Shown piece after piece: positions 1 to 9,725 of a stretch of 34,347 nucleotides of DNA. This DNA is from Actinomycetota bacterium (lineage in GTDB: Bacteria > Actinomycetota > Actinomycetes > S36-B12), in contig JAPOKX010000004.1 in NCBI GenBank assembly GCA_029977425.1, positions 1-34,347 on the forward strand. Reading direction: 5' to 3'. Positions within the stretch are counted from its first letter, which is position 1, and every line of letters begins with the position of its first letter. The notes below the pieces were generated by a model that was not told where the DNA came from, did no database searches, and worked only from the letters and a program-made list of their open reading frames with translations. A program made the translations under genes and the position numbers.

Positions 1-470
1 GGGATGCGCAGCTGCTCGGCGTCCGCGGTGAACGTCATCTCGGCGCCTTCGATCCGGTGCCCGAACAGCGACAGCGAGCCGCGGCTCAACGTGCCGACCA
101 GCTGCCCGCCGTTCTCGGTGACCGTGCTGTCGGCGAGCACGACCACGCCCGCGTTGTCCTCGACACGCTGGAACGTGTCGTAGATCGCGAGGTCGCCCGA
201 CTTGGCCTCGTCCGTCTGGCTTGCGGGCACGTCGCCGCGCGTGAAGCGCGTCACCGTCAGCGGTACGTCGGTGCGCTCGGTGAGCGTGGCGGGGTCGAAC
301 AGCTTGGCCGCGACGCCCGTCTGATCCGTCTGGGTGACGCCGCCGGAGTCCTCCCCCGGCGACAGCGGGGCCTTGGCCACGGCGGGGACGACGCTGAAGC
401 GCAGCAGCGCTCCAAGCACCACGAGGAACACCCCGAGACCCACCAGGACGATGCCGATGCCTCGCCTCAT
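1..470 (-). CDS. DUF3068 / PorA-family membrane protein, C-terminally truncated by window edge
   Basis: Manual minus-strand translation from CAT at 468-470: MRRGIGIVLVGLGVFLVVLGALLRFSVVPAVAKAPLSPGEDSGGVTQTDQTGVAAKLFDPATLTERTDVPLTVTRFTRGDVPASQTDEAKSGDLAIYDTFQRVEDNAGVVVLADSTVTENGG...; open to the window start. N-terminal TM plus DUF3068-like pattern. Not in the ORF track because it runs off the edge. Confidence 0.8.
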   Translation of the reverse strand, partial: MRRGIGIVLVGLGVFLVVLGALLRFSVVPAVAKAPLSPGEDSGGVTQTDQTGVAAKLFDPATLTERTDVPLTVTRFTRGDVPASQTDEAKSGDLAIYDTFQRVEDNAGVVVLADSTVTENGGQLVGTLSRGSLSLFGHRIEGAEMTFTADAEQLRI

Positions 471-601
471 GCCACCCTCCGGTCGCCATGCCGCTGCCCA
501 CGGGACAGCGCGCGTTGGGGGAACGGTAGCGGATACTGGGCCCGGCGGCGCGCACATTGAGGTGTCGGGCTGCCGGAGTGCCGGTGCCAGGAGGGAGAGC
601 C

Positions 602-1819
602 ATGTTCCGCCCCTTCCCCCTCCTCGACGGCTACCGCGCGATCGCGGCGTTCATGGTCCTCACGACCCACGTGGCCTTCAACACCGGCGAGATCCGCACC
701 CCGGTCCTGGGGCCGATCCTCGGCCGAATGGACTTCGGCGTGACGCTCTTCTTCCTGCTGTCGGGATTCCTGCTCTACCGCCCCTGGGCACGGGCAGCGA
801 TGGTCGCCGGGGACGGCCCCGCCGTCGGCGGATATGCCCTGCGCCGTGCCGCCCGCATCCTGCCGGCGTACTGGCTCATGGTCGCCTTCACGCTGCTCCT
901 GCTGCCGGAGATCCAGCCCGTGCGCTGGGAGGCCTGGCCCGTGCACCTGGGCCTGATGCACATCTACGTGCCGGGCTTCACGCTCGAAGGCCTCACGCAG
1001 ACATGGAGCCTTGCCACCGAGGTCGCGTTCTACATCCTCTTGCCGCTGCTGGCCTGGCTGGCAGGGCGCCGCGGCAGGGGCAATCCTGACGCCAGCGCTC
1101 GCTTCCAGTTGGTGATCCTGGCAGCGGCGGTGCTCGTCGCGTGGGTGTTCACCGTGTTGCGCGTGAGTGGCGCACTCGGCACCTCCACGATCACGGGCTA
1201 CTGGCTGCCCGGCTTCCTCGACTGGTTCGCCCTCGGGATGGCCGCCGCGGTCATCCAGGTCCGGCTCGGCATGGGCGGCGCACCCGCCTGGATGGGCGCC
1301 GTGCGCCAGGTCGCCCAGGCGACGGGGTGGTGCCTCCTCATCGCTGCGGGCCTCGCCGTCATCGCCGCGACGCCGATCGCGGGCCCCCTCACCTTCGACC
1401 CCGCCTCGCCGAACAGCCTGGTCATCAAGCACCTGCTCTACGGCGCGATCGCGGCCTTCATGCTCCTCCCCGGATTCCTGGGCGTGGGCGACACGCGCGA
1501 GGCTCCGATGCGCGGCTCGTGGTGGGCCGCGATCCTGGCCAGCCCCGTCGTGGTCTACCTAGGCACCATCTCCTACGGCGTATTCCTCTGGCACCTCGTC
1601 CTGCTGCGCTTCATCCAGAACGCCCTGGGACTGGAGGTCTTCGCCGGAGGCTTCTGGCTCGTCTGGCCTCTCGTGGTCCTCGCGTCCATTGCCGTCGCGA
1701 GTGCCTCGTGGTTCATCCTGGAGAAGCCGGTCCTCGCCTGGGCTCATCGGCGGACACCCGGGGAGTCCGGACGGGCGCCGCAGCAGCCGCCAGCGCCGCG
1801 ATCGCCAGCAGTGCCGTAG
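602..1819 (+). CDS. acyltransferase family 3 (OafA/YrhL-like) membrane protein
   Basis: MFRPFPLLDGYRAIAAFMVLTTHVAF...FGVTLFFLLSGFLLYRPWARA, typical acyltransferase-3 N-terminus with many TMs. ATG at 602 preceded by GGGAGAG; preferred over the track start at 557. Confidence 0.9.
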   Translation: MFRPFPLLDGYRAIAAFMVLTTHVAFNTGEIRTPVLGPILGRMDFGVTLFFLLSGFLLYRPWARAAMVAGDGPAVGGYALRRAARILPAYWLMVAFTLLLLPEIQPVRWEAWPVHLGLMHIYVPGFTLEGLTQTWSLATEVAFYILLPLLAWLAGRRGRGNPDASARFQLVILAAAVLVAWVFTVLRVSGALGTSTITGYWLPGFLDWFALGMAAAVIQVRLGMGGAPAWMGAVRQVAQATGWCLLIAAGLAVIAATPIAGPLTFDPASPNSLVIKHLLYGAIAAFMLLPGFLGVGDTREAPMRGSWWAAILASPVVVYLGTISYGVFLWHLVLLRFIQNALGLEVFAGGFWLVWPLVVLASIAVASASWFILEKPVLAWAHRRTPGESGRAPQQPPAPRSPAVP

Positions 1820-4800
1820 CGACGAGGAGCCACGTCGGTGCGTCGAGGCGCCCCGGCCATGGCATGACCGCCGCACCCACGGCCGCAAGCAGTCCCAAGG
1901 CATCAGCCACGAGGGATCGCTGCACTGCCCAGGCGACAGCGACGGCCGCTGTTGCGACGACGAGGCCAGGCCAGCCGCCGAGCACGAGGCCCACGACCGC
2001 CGCCGACCCCGCCAGCCAGCGGCCCGAGCCGGGCGGCGGGTCAGGAAGAGGCACGCCAGTTCGACGGCCGCCCAGCACCGCCGCGGCCACGAGGACGCAT
2101 GCCGCGACCAGTCCCGCCAGGAGTCCGCCCAGGTACACCGACTGAGCGCCGAAGTCGAGCACCACGAGTCCCGCCGCACCCGCAGGCACGATCCAGCCCT
2201 GCCGCCAGCCATCGACGCGCACCGGTGACAGCTGCTCGCCATCGAGGGTGGCGCTCCAGCCTGCGTTGGCGTTTTCGGTCGTCTCGAGAATGCGCGGTGC
2301 GTCCGATGCGGGGACGTCCACCGTGCGATGGGTGGCGCCCCATTCCCGCACCTCGGGTGACGCCACCGCGCCCGCTATGGGCGCGTCCACGGGCTCGAGG
2401 GCGACGACCTCCACGGCGTACTGCGCGGTGGAGAGTGCCTCGATCACGTGAGCGCCGGCGGTCAGCGTGACGACGCGACCATTGCATGCGGAAGCCGGCA
2501 GGAGGGCATCCGTGAGCGTCTGGCTCACCGAAGCGGTCACCGCCGACTCGGCGCGCACCTCGCCGTCCACGACGAGCTCCGGGCCGAAGCCGCAGGGCAC
2601 GCCTGCGTCGTCCACCAGGCGGGGGCCCTTGACGAGATCCTCCGCGCCCAGGATGCGGACCTCGTTGACGCCGATGGGCAAGGCGGTGAGGCTGCCCGTG
2701 CCCGGATCGAGACTGCGTACGACGTCCGAGTTGTCGAAGCGGATGGTGAGCGCCGTGGCCTCCTGCGCAGGCACCGTGATCGTGCCGCGCGCGGACACGA
2801 TGTCGGTCGTCTCGCGGCCGTTGACCGTGACCGTGACGCGCAGCGGCCTGCTCGCCACGAGATCCGGGTCGATGTCGAGCCTCACTCCGCGGATGCGGCG
2901 AGGCTCACCCCACGTGAGCGTGAGCTCGGGGCGATCGTCCAGGGGCGAGGCGAGCCACGAGGTGGAAAGGACGCCGTCGACCGCGGCCTGAGGTCGACTG
3001 GCTGCGTCGCTGGTGAAGACGCTCGACGCTTCCGCCCGCGGCGAGACAGGGAGGGCGGGCGTGAGGAGCCGGTCGAGCGCCGCACCTGATCGTGGCCTCA
3101 CCCACATGCGCAGCCGGTAGTCGCCGGGTGTCGCGACCTCGACGATGCGCTGGATGCCGGTGCGCTCCTCGCCCACGCGGCCGAGTTGCGGAGTGCACAC
3201 GAGCTGACCCGCGACGGCTGCGCATCCGGTCTGCTCCCCCTTGCGCGCGGTGAGGACGATGGGGCCGCCGTCAGCCACTCCCGCGGTGCTCACGCGTCGC
3301 GTGACCTTCAGGCCGGGGACCTGGACCTCGCGCAGGCCGAATGCCTCTCCCGGTCCCCCGTCCACCACTGAGGCGAGGGTGAGGCGGAGCACGCGCGTGC
3401 CCCCTGGAGGCACGGGGAGTCGCTGGGGCTGATCGGTCGCGGCCACAGGCACGGTGATCTCGCCGGCATCCGTCGTCACCGTGACCGAGGCGGGCTCGAT
3501 GCCGGCGATCGCGCCCACCACGAGTCGCACGGTCACCGACGACGCGCTGAAGGGTTCGTCGGCAGTGACCTCCCACCACTGACCCACGCCGCTCTCGAGC
3601 TCGCCGGATACCCATGCCGTCGCGGGGTCGCCGTCGAGAGCCGCCCATGGCTGCGCCGCGCTCGACCGGGCACGCAGCGCGGTCACCTCGCTGCCGCTCG
3701 ACGATGCCGTGACCGTGCCGCCCTCGTAGACCGCGACCGCCTGACGACCTTCAGGCGTGACGGGGAAGTAGTCGTGGACGCGGCGGTCTTGGACATAGGG
3801 CTCGTCCTCGCCCAGCGTCTGCGATCGGTTCTCGCGCGTGGATCCGACGCTTACCTCGCTGCGCCGGAATCCGTCCGTCACGGCGTAGGACAGTCCGATT
3901 CCGTCGATCTGCTCAAGCGGACCCTCGTCGCCCTGCGCGACCACGGGCTCGCCCCCGAGCACATCGGCGTCGGAGAGATCGACGACGGCCTCGGCCGAAC
4001 CCGATGAGACCGTCACGCGCGTCGCATCACGGAGGGCGACGCGCGGATCACCGGGCGCGAGAGGCGAATCGACGCGCCACACCTCGACGGCTGCCACGGT
4101 GTCCTGCAGTCCGTCGTCGATCACGGTGGTCGGCGTGCGGTACGGCGGCAGCGTAGGGCCGAAGCCCACCACCGGAGTGAAGCCGCCGGAGCGCACCAGG
4201 GCCTGTCGGATGAGCACGCTGCGCGGCGTAGCGCTCCGGCGTCGGTCAATGTCATTGCGGACGACGACGTACTCCACCCCTGCTCGCGCGAGGGCATCCG
4301 CGAGACGTGGCGAGCCACGGCCGGAGTCCAGGCGCTCCTGGATCGCATCGAGCCAGCGAATGTTGCCCGCGCTGGACAGCGGCACGGCGTCGCGCACGGC
4401 CCACGGCGACGTCGCGAGGGGCTGGAGCGGCTCGTCCTGCGTGCGTCCCCAACTGTAGATCCCGAAGGACGCTCCGGGCACCACGAGCGCGCGACCATCG
4501 GGCGACTTCTCTCCGAGCCATTGCGCCGCCTCCGCCCAGTAGTCGGGGATGGCCGCGAAGGAGCGGTCGCGTGCGAGCGTCCCCGTGGCCATCGGCCATG
4601 CCCCCAGCGCCACGACGACCGTCATCGCGCCGGCGATGAGACGTGGTCCGAGCCGATACCGCAGGGAAGCCCGGGCCATGAGCGCATCGAGGGCGAAGCC
4701 CACCCCCAGGGCGAGGGGAAGTCGCAGGATGAGGTCGAACTTGTGCGTATTGCGCAGCGGAGCGAGCAGGCCATCGAGCGCGTCCTGCAGGGCGGGTGCC

Positions 4801-5876
4801 GCGATGCCCTGCACGGCTCCCGTGTGGCCCATCGAGACGAGAACGGCGCCGATGAGCAGACCTCCGACGAGGAAGGCCCGGTACGGCGTGCTCCTCAGCG
4901 ACAGGCCGGCGAGTCCGACGGCGGCCACGATCCCCGACGCCAGGATGAGGACGGGAGCCGTCACCAGGGCCCAGCCGCCGGGCCATGTCGGCCCGCCGGG
5001 CTCGACGACGTAGGCCACCCACTGGCTGGCTCCACGCAGCACCGTGTCAGGCGACGTGATCAGCGTGGTGACGGAAGACGACTCGATCCAGTCGAGGAAC
5101 GGCGGGGAGTAACGGCCCAGGAGCAGCAGGGGAACGGCCCACCACAGCGTGGCCAGCGCAACGGCTGCGGCCCACCAGCCGAGCAGGGCCAGCCGGGCGC
5201 GGCCCCGGAATCGCGTGAGGATCCACCAGGCGCCGAGGGGCAGCACCGCGGCAGTCGCCACGGCATTGACGCCGCCCGCGACGAGGACGGCAATGCCGCT
5301 CAGTGCAGCGCCTCGTCGTGGCGTCAGCCTGCCGCCCGCCACCGCGACGAGCGGGATGAGGACCCACGGTGCCACGGCGAAGGGAAGTACCTCCACGGAA
5401 AGCACGCCGATCTCGGTCACCATGCGAGGTGCGAGCGCGTAGGCGAGGCCTGCGATGAGGCGGGCACTGTCACGCTGGACACCGAGCAGGCGCGCGAGTC
5501 GCACGACCCCGAGGAAGGCGCCGATGAGCAGCGCCGACCACCACAGGCGCTGCACGACCCAGGCGGGCAGCCCCACGAGGTCGCCCAGCACGAAGACCGG
5601 GCCGACGGGGAAGAGATAGCCGTACGCCTGGTTCTGCAGCTGCCCGAAGAAGCCCAGCGGCTCCCACAGCGACAGGGCGCGCAGGAGGAATCCGCCCGGA
5701 TCCACCGCGAGATCGAGTTTCGTGTCGGCCGCGATGCGTCCGGGATCCTGGATGAAGGCCAGCGCAGCGAGCACCACGCTGATCGCGACCAGGCGCAGCC
5801 GGTGCAGGAGGCGAGGCGACGGCGCCTGCGCCTCGGGGACGGATGCGGGCGGGGCCTGGTCGATCCGGGTGATCAT
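1713..5876 (-). CDS. aftD: AftD-like alpha-(1->3)-arabinofuranosyltransferase (DUF3367-type), multi-TM with discoidin-like carbohydrate-binding modules
   Basis: About 1387 aa from MITRIDQAPPASVPEAQ; N-terminal multi-TM GT-C region (FIQDPGRIAADTKLDLAVDPGGFLLRALSLWEP), at least two F5/8C-like motifs (WAALDGDPATAWVSGE..., PQAAVDGVLSTSWLASPLDD), C-terminal TMs. The track ORF to 6248 is an upstream over-extension. Confidence 0.82.
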   Translation of the reverse strand: MITRIDQAPPASVPEAQAPSPRLLHRLRLVAISVVLAALAFIQDPGRIAADTKLDLAVDPGGFLLRALSLWEPLGFFGQLQNQAYGYLFPVGPVFVLGDLVGLPAWVVQRLWWSALLIGAFLGVVRLARLLGVQRDSARLIAGLAYALAPRMVTEIGVLSVEVLPFAVAPWVLIPLVAVAGGRLTPRRGAALSGIAVLVAGGVNAVATAAVLPLGAWWILTRFRGRARLALLGWWAAAVALATLWWAVPLLLLGRYSPPFLDWIESSSVTTLITSPDTVLRGASQWVAYVVEPGGPTWPGGWALVTAPVLILASGIVAAVGLAGLSLRSTPYRAFLVGGLLIGAVLVSMGHTGAVQGIAAPALQDALDGLLAPLRNTHKFDLILRLPLALGVGFALDALMARASLRYRLGPRLIAGAMTVVVALGAWPMATGTLARDRSFAAIPDYWAEAAQWLGEKSPDGRALVVPGASFGIYSWGRTQDEPLQPLATSPWAVRDAVPLSSAGNIRWLDAIQERLDSGRGSPRLADALARAGVEYVVVRNDIDRRRSATPRSVLIRQALVRSGGFTPVVGFGPTLPPYRTPTTVIDDGLQDTVAAVEVWRVDSPLAPGDPRVALRDATRVTVSSGSAEAVVDLSDADVLGGEPVVAQGDEGPLEQIDGIGLSYAVTDGFRRSEVSVGSTRENRSQTLGEDEPYVQDRRVHDYFPVTPEGRQAVAVYEGGTVTASSSGSEVTALRARSSAAQPWAALDGDPATAWVSGELESGVGQWWEVTADEPFSASSVTVRLVVGAIAGIEPASVTVTTDAGEITVPVAATDQPQRLPVPPGGTRVLRLTLASVVDGGPGEAFGLREVQVPGLKVTRRVSTAGVADGGPIVLTARKGEQTGCAAVAGQLVCTPQLGRVGEERTGIQRIVEVATPGDYRLRMWVRPRSGAALDRLLTPALPVSPRAEASSVFTSDAASRPQAAVDGVLSTSWLASPLDDRPELTLTWGEPRRIRGVRLDIDPDLVASRPLRVTVTVNGRETTDIVSARGTITVPAQEATALTIRFDNSDVVRSLDPGTGSLTALPIGVNEVRILGAEDLVKGPRLVDDAGVPCGFGPELVVDGEVRAESAVTASVSQTLTDALLPASACNGRVVTLTAGAHVIEALSTAQYAVEVVALEPVDAPIAGAVASPEVREWGATHRTVDVPASDAPRILETTENANAGWSATLDGEQLSPVRVDGWRQGWIVPAGAAGLVVLDFGAQSVYLGGLLAGLVAACVLVAAAVLGGRRTGVPLPDPPPGSGRWLAGSAAVVGLVLGGWPGLVVATAAVAVAWAVQRSLVADALGLLAAVGAAVMPWPGRLDAPTWLLVATALLAIAALAAAAAPVRTPRVSADEPRRGPASPG

Positions 5877-6634
5877 GCCGTGCCGCCGCGGCGCCGGAGG
5901 ACGAGGAGGAGATTCCACGTGGCGACCTCGCGCACGAGGGGCACATCCACGATGCCTCTCAGGACCCATGGCAGGTAGCGCGGCTGTGCCGACACGATGT
6001 CGACGTGCGCGGAACGGCGCGCCCAGGTGATGCCCGCAGCGGCGGTGATCGGAAAGAGGCTCTCGCCGTACACGTTCTTGGGTGGGTGCCCGGTCTTGCG
6101 TGCGTACCGCCGCGCGGCTCGATGCCCGCCGAGGAGGTGCCACGGCGCGGTCTCGTGCCCGCCCCACGGGCCGAACCACAGTGTGTAGGAGATGACCACG
6201 AGGCCGCCCGGTCGCACGACGCGCACCATCTCGTCGGCCATGGCCCACGGGTCGGGCACGTGCTCGAGGACATTGGACGAGTAGGCAATGTCGAACGCCC
6301 CGTCGCGGAAGGGCAGCGCCGTCCCGCTGGCCTGCACCGTGCGCGGGCCCGGCGCGCGCCCGTGCAATCTCATCTCGCCGGCATCGGCATCGACGGCAAC
6401 GTAGGTGGCGCCGCGGGCGGCGAACGCGTCGGCGAAGAAACCCGGTCCCCCGCCGACGTCGATCATCCGGGCGCCGTCCAGCGATCCGAAGCTCTCCACG
6501 TGGGCAGCCGAGTCCGCGGCGAGCTCCCCATAGAACCGGTCAGGGTCCGTCTGCTCGACGAGGAAGGATCGGAAGAGGTCCAGGGAGCGGCGCCACGTGG
6601 CCCGGAACTCCCGGGACGCAGGCACGGCGGACAC
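5873..6634 (-). CDS. class I SAM-dependent methyltransferase
   Basis: Motif I MIDVGGGPGFFADAFA, PFRDGAFDIAYSSNVLEHVPDPWAMADEMVRVVRPGG; 4-bp ATGA overlap with the downstream aftD-like gene. Length resembles mycobacterial Rv0224c. Confidence 0.88.
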   Translation of the reverse strand: MSAVPASREFRATWRRSLDLFRSFLVEQTDPDRFYGELAADSAAHVESFGSLDGARMIDVGGGPGFFADAFAARGATYVAVDADAGEMRLHGRAPGPRTVQASGTALPFRDGAFDIAYSSNVLEHVPDPWAMADEMVRVVRPGGLVVISYTLWFGPWGGHETAPWHLLGGHRAARRYARKTGHPPKNVYGESLFPITAAAGITWARRSAHVDIVSAQPRYLPWVLRGIVDVPLVREVATWNLLLVLRRRGGTA

Positions 6635-6697
6635 CCGGCGACGTTACCCCAGCGGGACGGGTGCACGCGCGAGTCGCACAGCACGTACCGTGAGCCG

Positions 6698-7858
6698 GTG
6701 CACATCGTCGTCCTCAACTGGCGAGACACTGCCAATCCCGAGGGCGGTGGCTCCGAGGTGTACGTCGAGCAGCTGGCGCGGCGGTGGGCGCAGCACGGCC
6801 ATCGGGTGACCCTGGTCTGCGCGGCCCACGAGCGTGCCCCTGCGCTGGAGGAGCGCGACGGAATCCGCATCATCCGCGTGGGCACCAAGCTCACCGTCTA
6901 CTCGCGTGCGCGCAAGCTCCTCCGCCGCGGAGCGCTCGGGAGGGTCGACGTCGTCGTCGACACGCAGAACGGCATCCCCTTCTTTGCCCGCTACGCCACA
7001 CAGGCGCCCACCGTCGTGCTCGTGCACCACGTGCACCGCGAGCAATGGCCTGTGGTCTACGACCCGGTGCGCGCACGCGTGGGCTGGTTCATCGAGTCCG
7101 TTGCCGCGCCCCGTGCGCTGCTCGGGAGCGCCTACGTCGCCGTCTCCGAAGCCACGCGCAGCGAGCTCATCGCGCAGGGGGTCCCTGCTCAGAGGATCAC
7201 CGTCGTGCACAACGGCACGGAGGCCCTCGCCGCCAGTGGATCTGCCCGTGATGCCGCGCCGCGCATCCTCGTCCTCGGCCGCCTCGTCCCCCACAAGCGC
7301 GTGGAGCACGTGATCGCGGCCGCCGCTCGCCTGCGCGAGCGCCACCCCGGGCTCAGCATCGCCGTCGTCGGCGATGGCTGGTGGGCGCCTCACCTGCATG
7401 AATCCGCACGGGCGCACGGGGTCGCCGACATCGTCGAGTTCACCGGTCACGTGAGCGAGGCGGAGAAGGCGCGCCAGGTCGATCGGGCGTGGGTGCTCGC
7501 TCTTCCGTCACTCAAGGAGGGCTGGGGGCTGGTCGTCATGGAGGCGGCGTCCCGCGGCGTCCCCACGATCGCCTACGCCGACGCAGGGGGCGTCACCGAG
7601 TCTGTCGAGGACGGCGTCACAGGTGTGCTCGTGGACGGCGAGGAGCCGGAGTTCGTCGCTGCCCTCGACGCGCTCCTCAACGACTCTGCTCGCCGCATCG
7701 ACATGGGCGAGCGCGCACGGAAGAGGTCCGCTCAGTTCTCCTGGGATGCCTCAGCGGAGAGATTCGAGGACGTGCTCGAGTCCGTGGTGGGCGCCGCGAA
7801 ATCGCGCCCGGGGGCTACTGGGTCGCGCCGTAGACGACGTAGGGCTTATCGACCGTAG
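6698..7858 (+). CDS. GT4-family glycosyltransferase
   Basis: GTG start: MHIVVLNWRDTANPEGGGSEVYVEQLARRWAQHGH..., RILVLGRLVPHKRVEHVI, E-x7-E region PSLKEGWGLVVMEAASRGVPTIAY. N-terminal part of the 6005 ORF is antisense artefact. Confidence 0.9.
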   Translation: MHIVVLNWRDTANPEGGGSEVYVEQLARRWAQHGHRVTLVCAAHERAPALEERDGIRIIRVGTKLTVYSRARKLLRRGALGRVDVVVDTQNGIPFFARYATQAPTVVLVHHVHREQWPVVYDPVRARVGWFIESVAAPRALLGSAYVAVSEATRSELIAQGVPAQRITVVHNGTEALAASGSARDAAPRILVLGRLVPHKRVEHVIAAAARLRERHPGLSIAVVGDGWWAPHLHESARAHGVADIVEFTGHVSEAEKARQVDRAWVLALPSLKEGWGLVVMEAASRGVPTIAYADAGGVTESVEDGVTGVLVDGEEPEFVAALDALLNDSARRIDMGERARKRSAQFSWDASAERFEDVLESVVGAAKSRPGATGSRRRRRRAYRP

Positions 7859-7958
7859 GCGGCACGGCGGTCTGCGACGACACGATGCCGAAGGACGCGC
7901 CCGCGGCCACGACCGCGCCGACGACCGCGGCGATGATGGGTCCGATCCACACCGACAT
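7815..7958 (-). CDS. small DUF2613-like secreted/membrane protein (47 aa)
   Basis: Manual translation, not in ORF track: MSVWIGPIIAAVVGAVVAAGASFGIVSSQTAVPPTVDKPYVVYGATQ*. RBS-like AAGGAGGCAG upstream; matches the pattern of small actinobacterial DUF2613 proteins near aftD (e.g. Rv0236A). Confidence 0.8.
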   Translation of the reverse strand: MSVWIGPIIAAVVGAVVAAGASFGIVSSQTAVPPTVDKPYVVYGATQ

Positions 7959-7976
7959 TGCTGCCTCCTTCGTCGG

Positions 7977-9695
7977 TCACGGTACCAAAGGTCTGGGCCC
8001 GCGCGCCCGGACTCGCCGGATCAGGAGCATCCCGAGGCCCGCGAGCAGGGCCGCGCCCACGACGAGGTCGACGGCCGCCACCAGGCGGGCGTCGCTGCGC
8101 TCCTCGGCCACGGAGCCCTGCGGAGCGGCGTACAGGGAGAGGTCCGGTCCGTCGAGGAGGAGCTCCCATCCCTGGAGGTCGGGCACGGGACCGGGAGTGC
8201 CCTTGGCGACGAGCGCCCACCCCACGCCGAGGCCCGGCAGGAGGGGCGCGACCTCCTCTCCCCGGGCCAGCGCGCGCCCGATGGCCTGCGCCCGAGGGTC
8301 ATCGCCGGCGACCGAGACCAGGCCGGCGCTCGTGTCGATGACGAGATCATCCGAGACGATCGTCGTACGCGTGAGCCAGCGGGGCGCCGGGTCGAGGACG
8401 GTGCGCTGGTCATTCCAATCGAAGCGGCGGAAGGCAGTCCAGGGAAACGACACCACGTCACCCGGGCGGGGACTGCCCGCCACGAGGGCGCGCGCGGCCG
8501 ACCAGTCGCTGGGGTAGTCCACCGCGACCAGCCGTCCTCCGGCGCCCCACAGCAGGTCGGGTTGGCAGGCCAAGGGCATGACGGCGAGGGCGCAGAGCGC
8601 CGCGACACGCGTCGTGCGTTCGCGCACGTGTCCGATCAACCGTCCGCCACCCATTCCTGCCGAGGCGGCCAGCAGGAGGACCCAGGGGGCCAGGAGCTTC
8701 TGCGCATCACGAGCCAGTCCCCCGCCCGGCACCCCATCGAGAAGGGCCGCCCAGGGTCCCGGCAGGGCGACGGATGCCAGGGAGGCGAGGAGGCCGAGCG
8801 TCGCGACGCCCGCCCACCACGCGGTGATTCCCCGCCCGAGCAACCGCAGCAGGGACGGCACGCCGGCAATGCCCAGGGCGAGCACGAAGGCACCGAAGAC
8901 CCACGTGAGGGGCGTGCCACGGGAGGGCAGAGACACCTCCGCGTTCCAGATGCCTCCGCCCGTCAGTGCCGAGATCAGGGCCCCGCCCGGCACGTCGGGT
9001 CGCAGGGCGAAGACGCGCGTCCCGTCCGGATCTGACCCGGCGCCACCGGGATGCAGGAGCGCGGGCAGGAGCCAGGGCAACCAGGTCGCCAGCACCGCGG
9101 CGGTGAGCAGCACCCGTGAACGCACGGCGTATCGGGAGCGCGGAAGGAGTGCCGGGGGCACCGCGACGAGTGCCAGCAGGAGGCTGCCGCTGGGCGTGAG
9201 CGAGCCCGCCGCGACCACGAGCAGCAGGCGCAGTCCGTCCCAGGGGTCACCGTGCGCACGCAGTCGTTGCGCCAGGACAAGGGCCCAAGGCAGGAGCGCG
9301 TAGGCGAGCAGGAGTCCCCAGTGGCCGATGACGAGCCGCTGCGCCACGAATGGGTTCGCGATGGCGAGCGTGGCGCCCACGACCCCTGCCGCGGTGCCGC
9401 GCAGCAACCGCAGCATGCCCGTGCCCGCCAGCAAGGGGATCGCCAGCAGCACGAGCTTCTCGACGAGCATGCCGGGCACGACGGTCTCCACGAGGGCGAC
9501 GACGGCGTCCTGCGGCACCGCCCGCGGCAGCCCGGAACCCACGCCGATGGACCCAGGCAACAGCACCTGCTGCGGCGTGAACACCAGGTCGTAGCTCAGG
9601 ACGAATCCCGGCAGGAGAGCGGGGCCGATCACGAGGAGCGACAGGAGCGCCACCCACGCGTACGCGAGAGCGCGCGTCACTCGCGTGGCCGTCAT
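7977..9695 (-). CDS. conserved multi-transmembrane protein (Rv0226c-like)
   Basis: 572 aa, many hydrophobic helices, MTATRVTRALAYAWVALLSLLVIGPALLPGFVLSYDLVFTPQQVLLPGSIGVGSGLPRAVPQDAVVALVETVVPG; length and neighbourhood fit the Rv0226c-type conserved membrane protein. Confidence 0.75.
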   Translation of the reverse strand: MTATRVTRALAYAWVALLSLLVIGPALLPGFVLSYDLVFTPQQVLLPGSIGVGSGLPRAVPQDAVVALVETVVPGMLVEKLVLLAIPLLAGTGMLRLLRGTAAGVVGATLAIANPFVAQRLVIGHWGLLLAYALLPWALVLAQRLRAHGDPWDGLRLLLVVAAGSLTPSGSLLLALVAVPPALLPRSRYAVRSRVLLTAAVLATWLPWLLPALLHPGGAGSDPDGTRVFALRPDVPGGALISALTGGGIWNAEVSLPSRGTPLTWVFGAFVLALGIAGVPSLLRLLGRGITAWWAGVATLGLLASLASVALPGPWAALLDGVPGGGLARDAQKLLAPWVLLLAASAGMGGGRLIGHVRERTTRVAALCALAVMPLACQPDLLWGAGGRLVAVDYPSDWSAARALVAGSPRPGDVVSFPWTAFRRFDWNDQRTVLDPAPRWLTRTTIVSDDLVIDTSAGLVSVAGDDPRAQAIGRALARGEEVAPLLPGLGVGWALVAKGTPGPVPDLQGWELLLDGPDLSLYAAPQGSVAEERSDARLVAAVDLVVGAALLAGLGMLLIRRVRARGPRPLVP

Positions 9696-9725
9696 GGGGG
9701 GTTATCGTGGCATGCGTGAGGACCC

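Noticed and set aside
4521-5978. 485-aa plus-strand ORF
   Set aside because: Antisense to the well-supported aftD-like gene; low-complexity R/G/E/H composition with no domain pattern.
5877-6248. N-terminal 124 aa of the 1511-aa track ORF
   Set aside because: Overlaps the methyltransferase in another frame; the GT-C protein starts naturally at MITRIDQ (5876).
6005-6697. N-terminal part of the 617-aa ORF preceding the GT4 enzyme
   Set aside because: Antisense to the methyltransferase; true start is the GTG at 6698 (MHIVVLNW).
7623-9035. 470-aa plus-strand ORF
   Set aside because: Overlaps GT4 out of frame and runs antisense to the Rv0226c-like gene; composition artefact.
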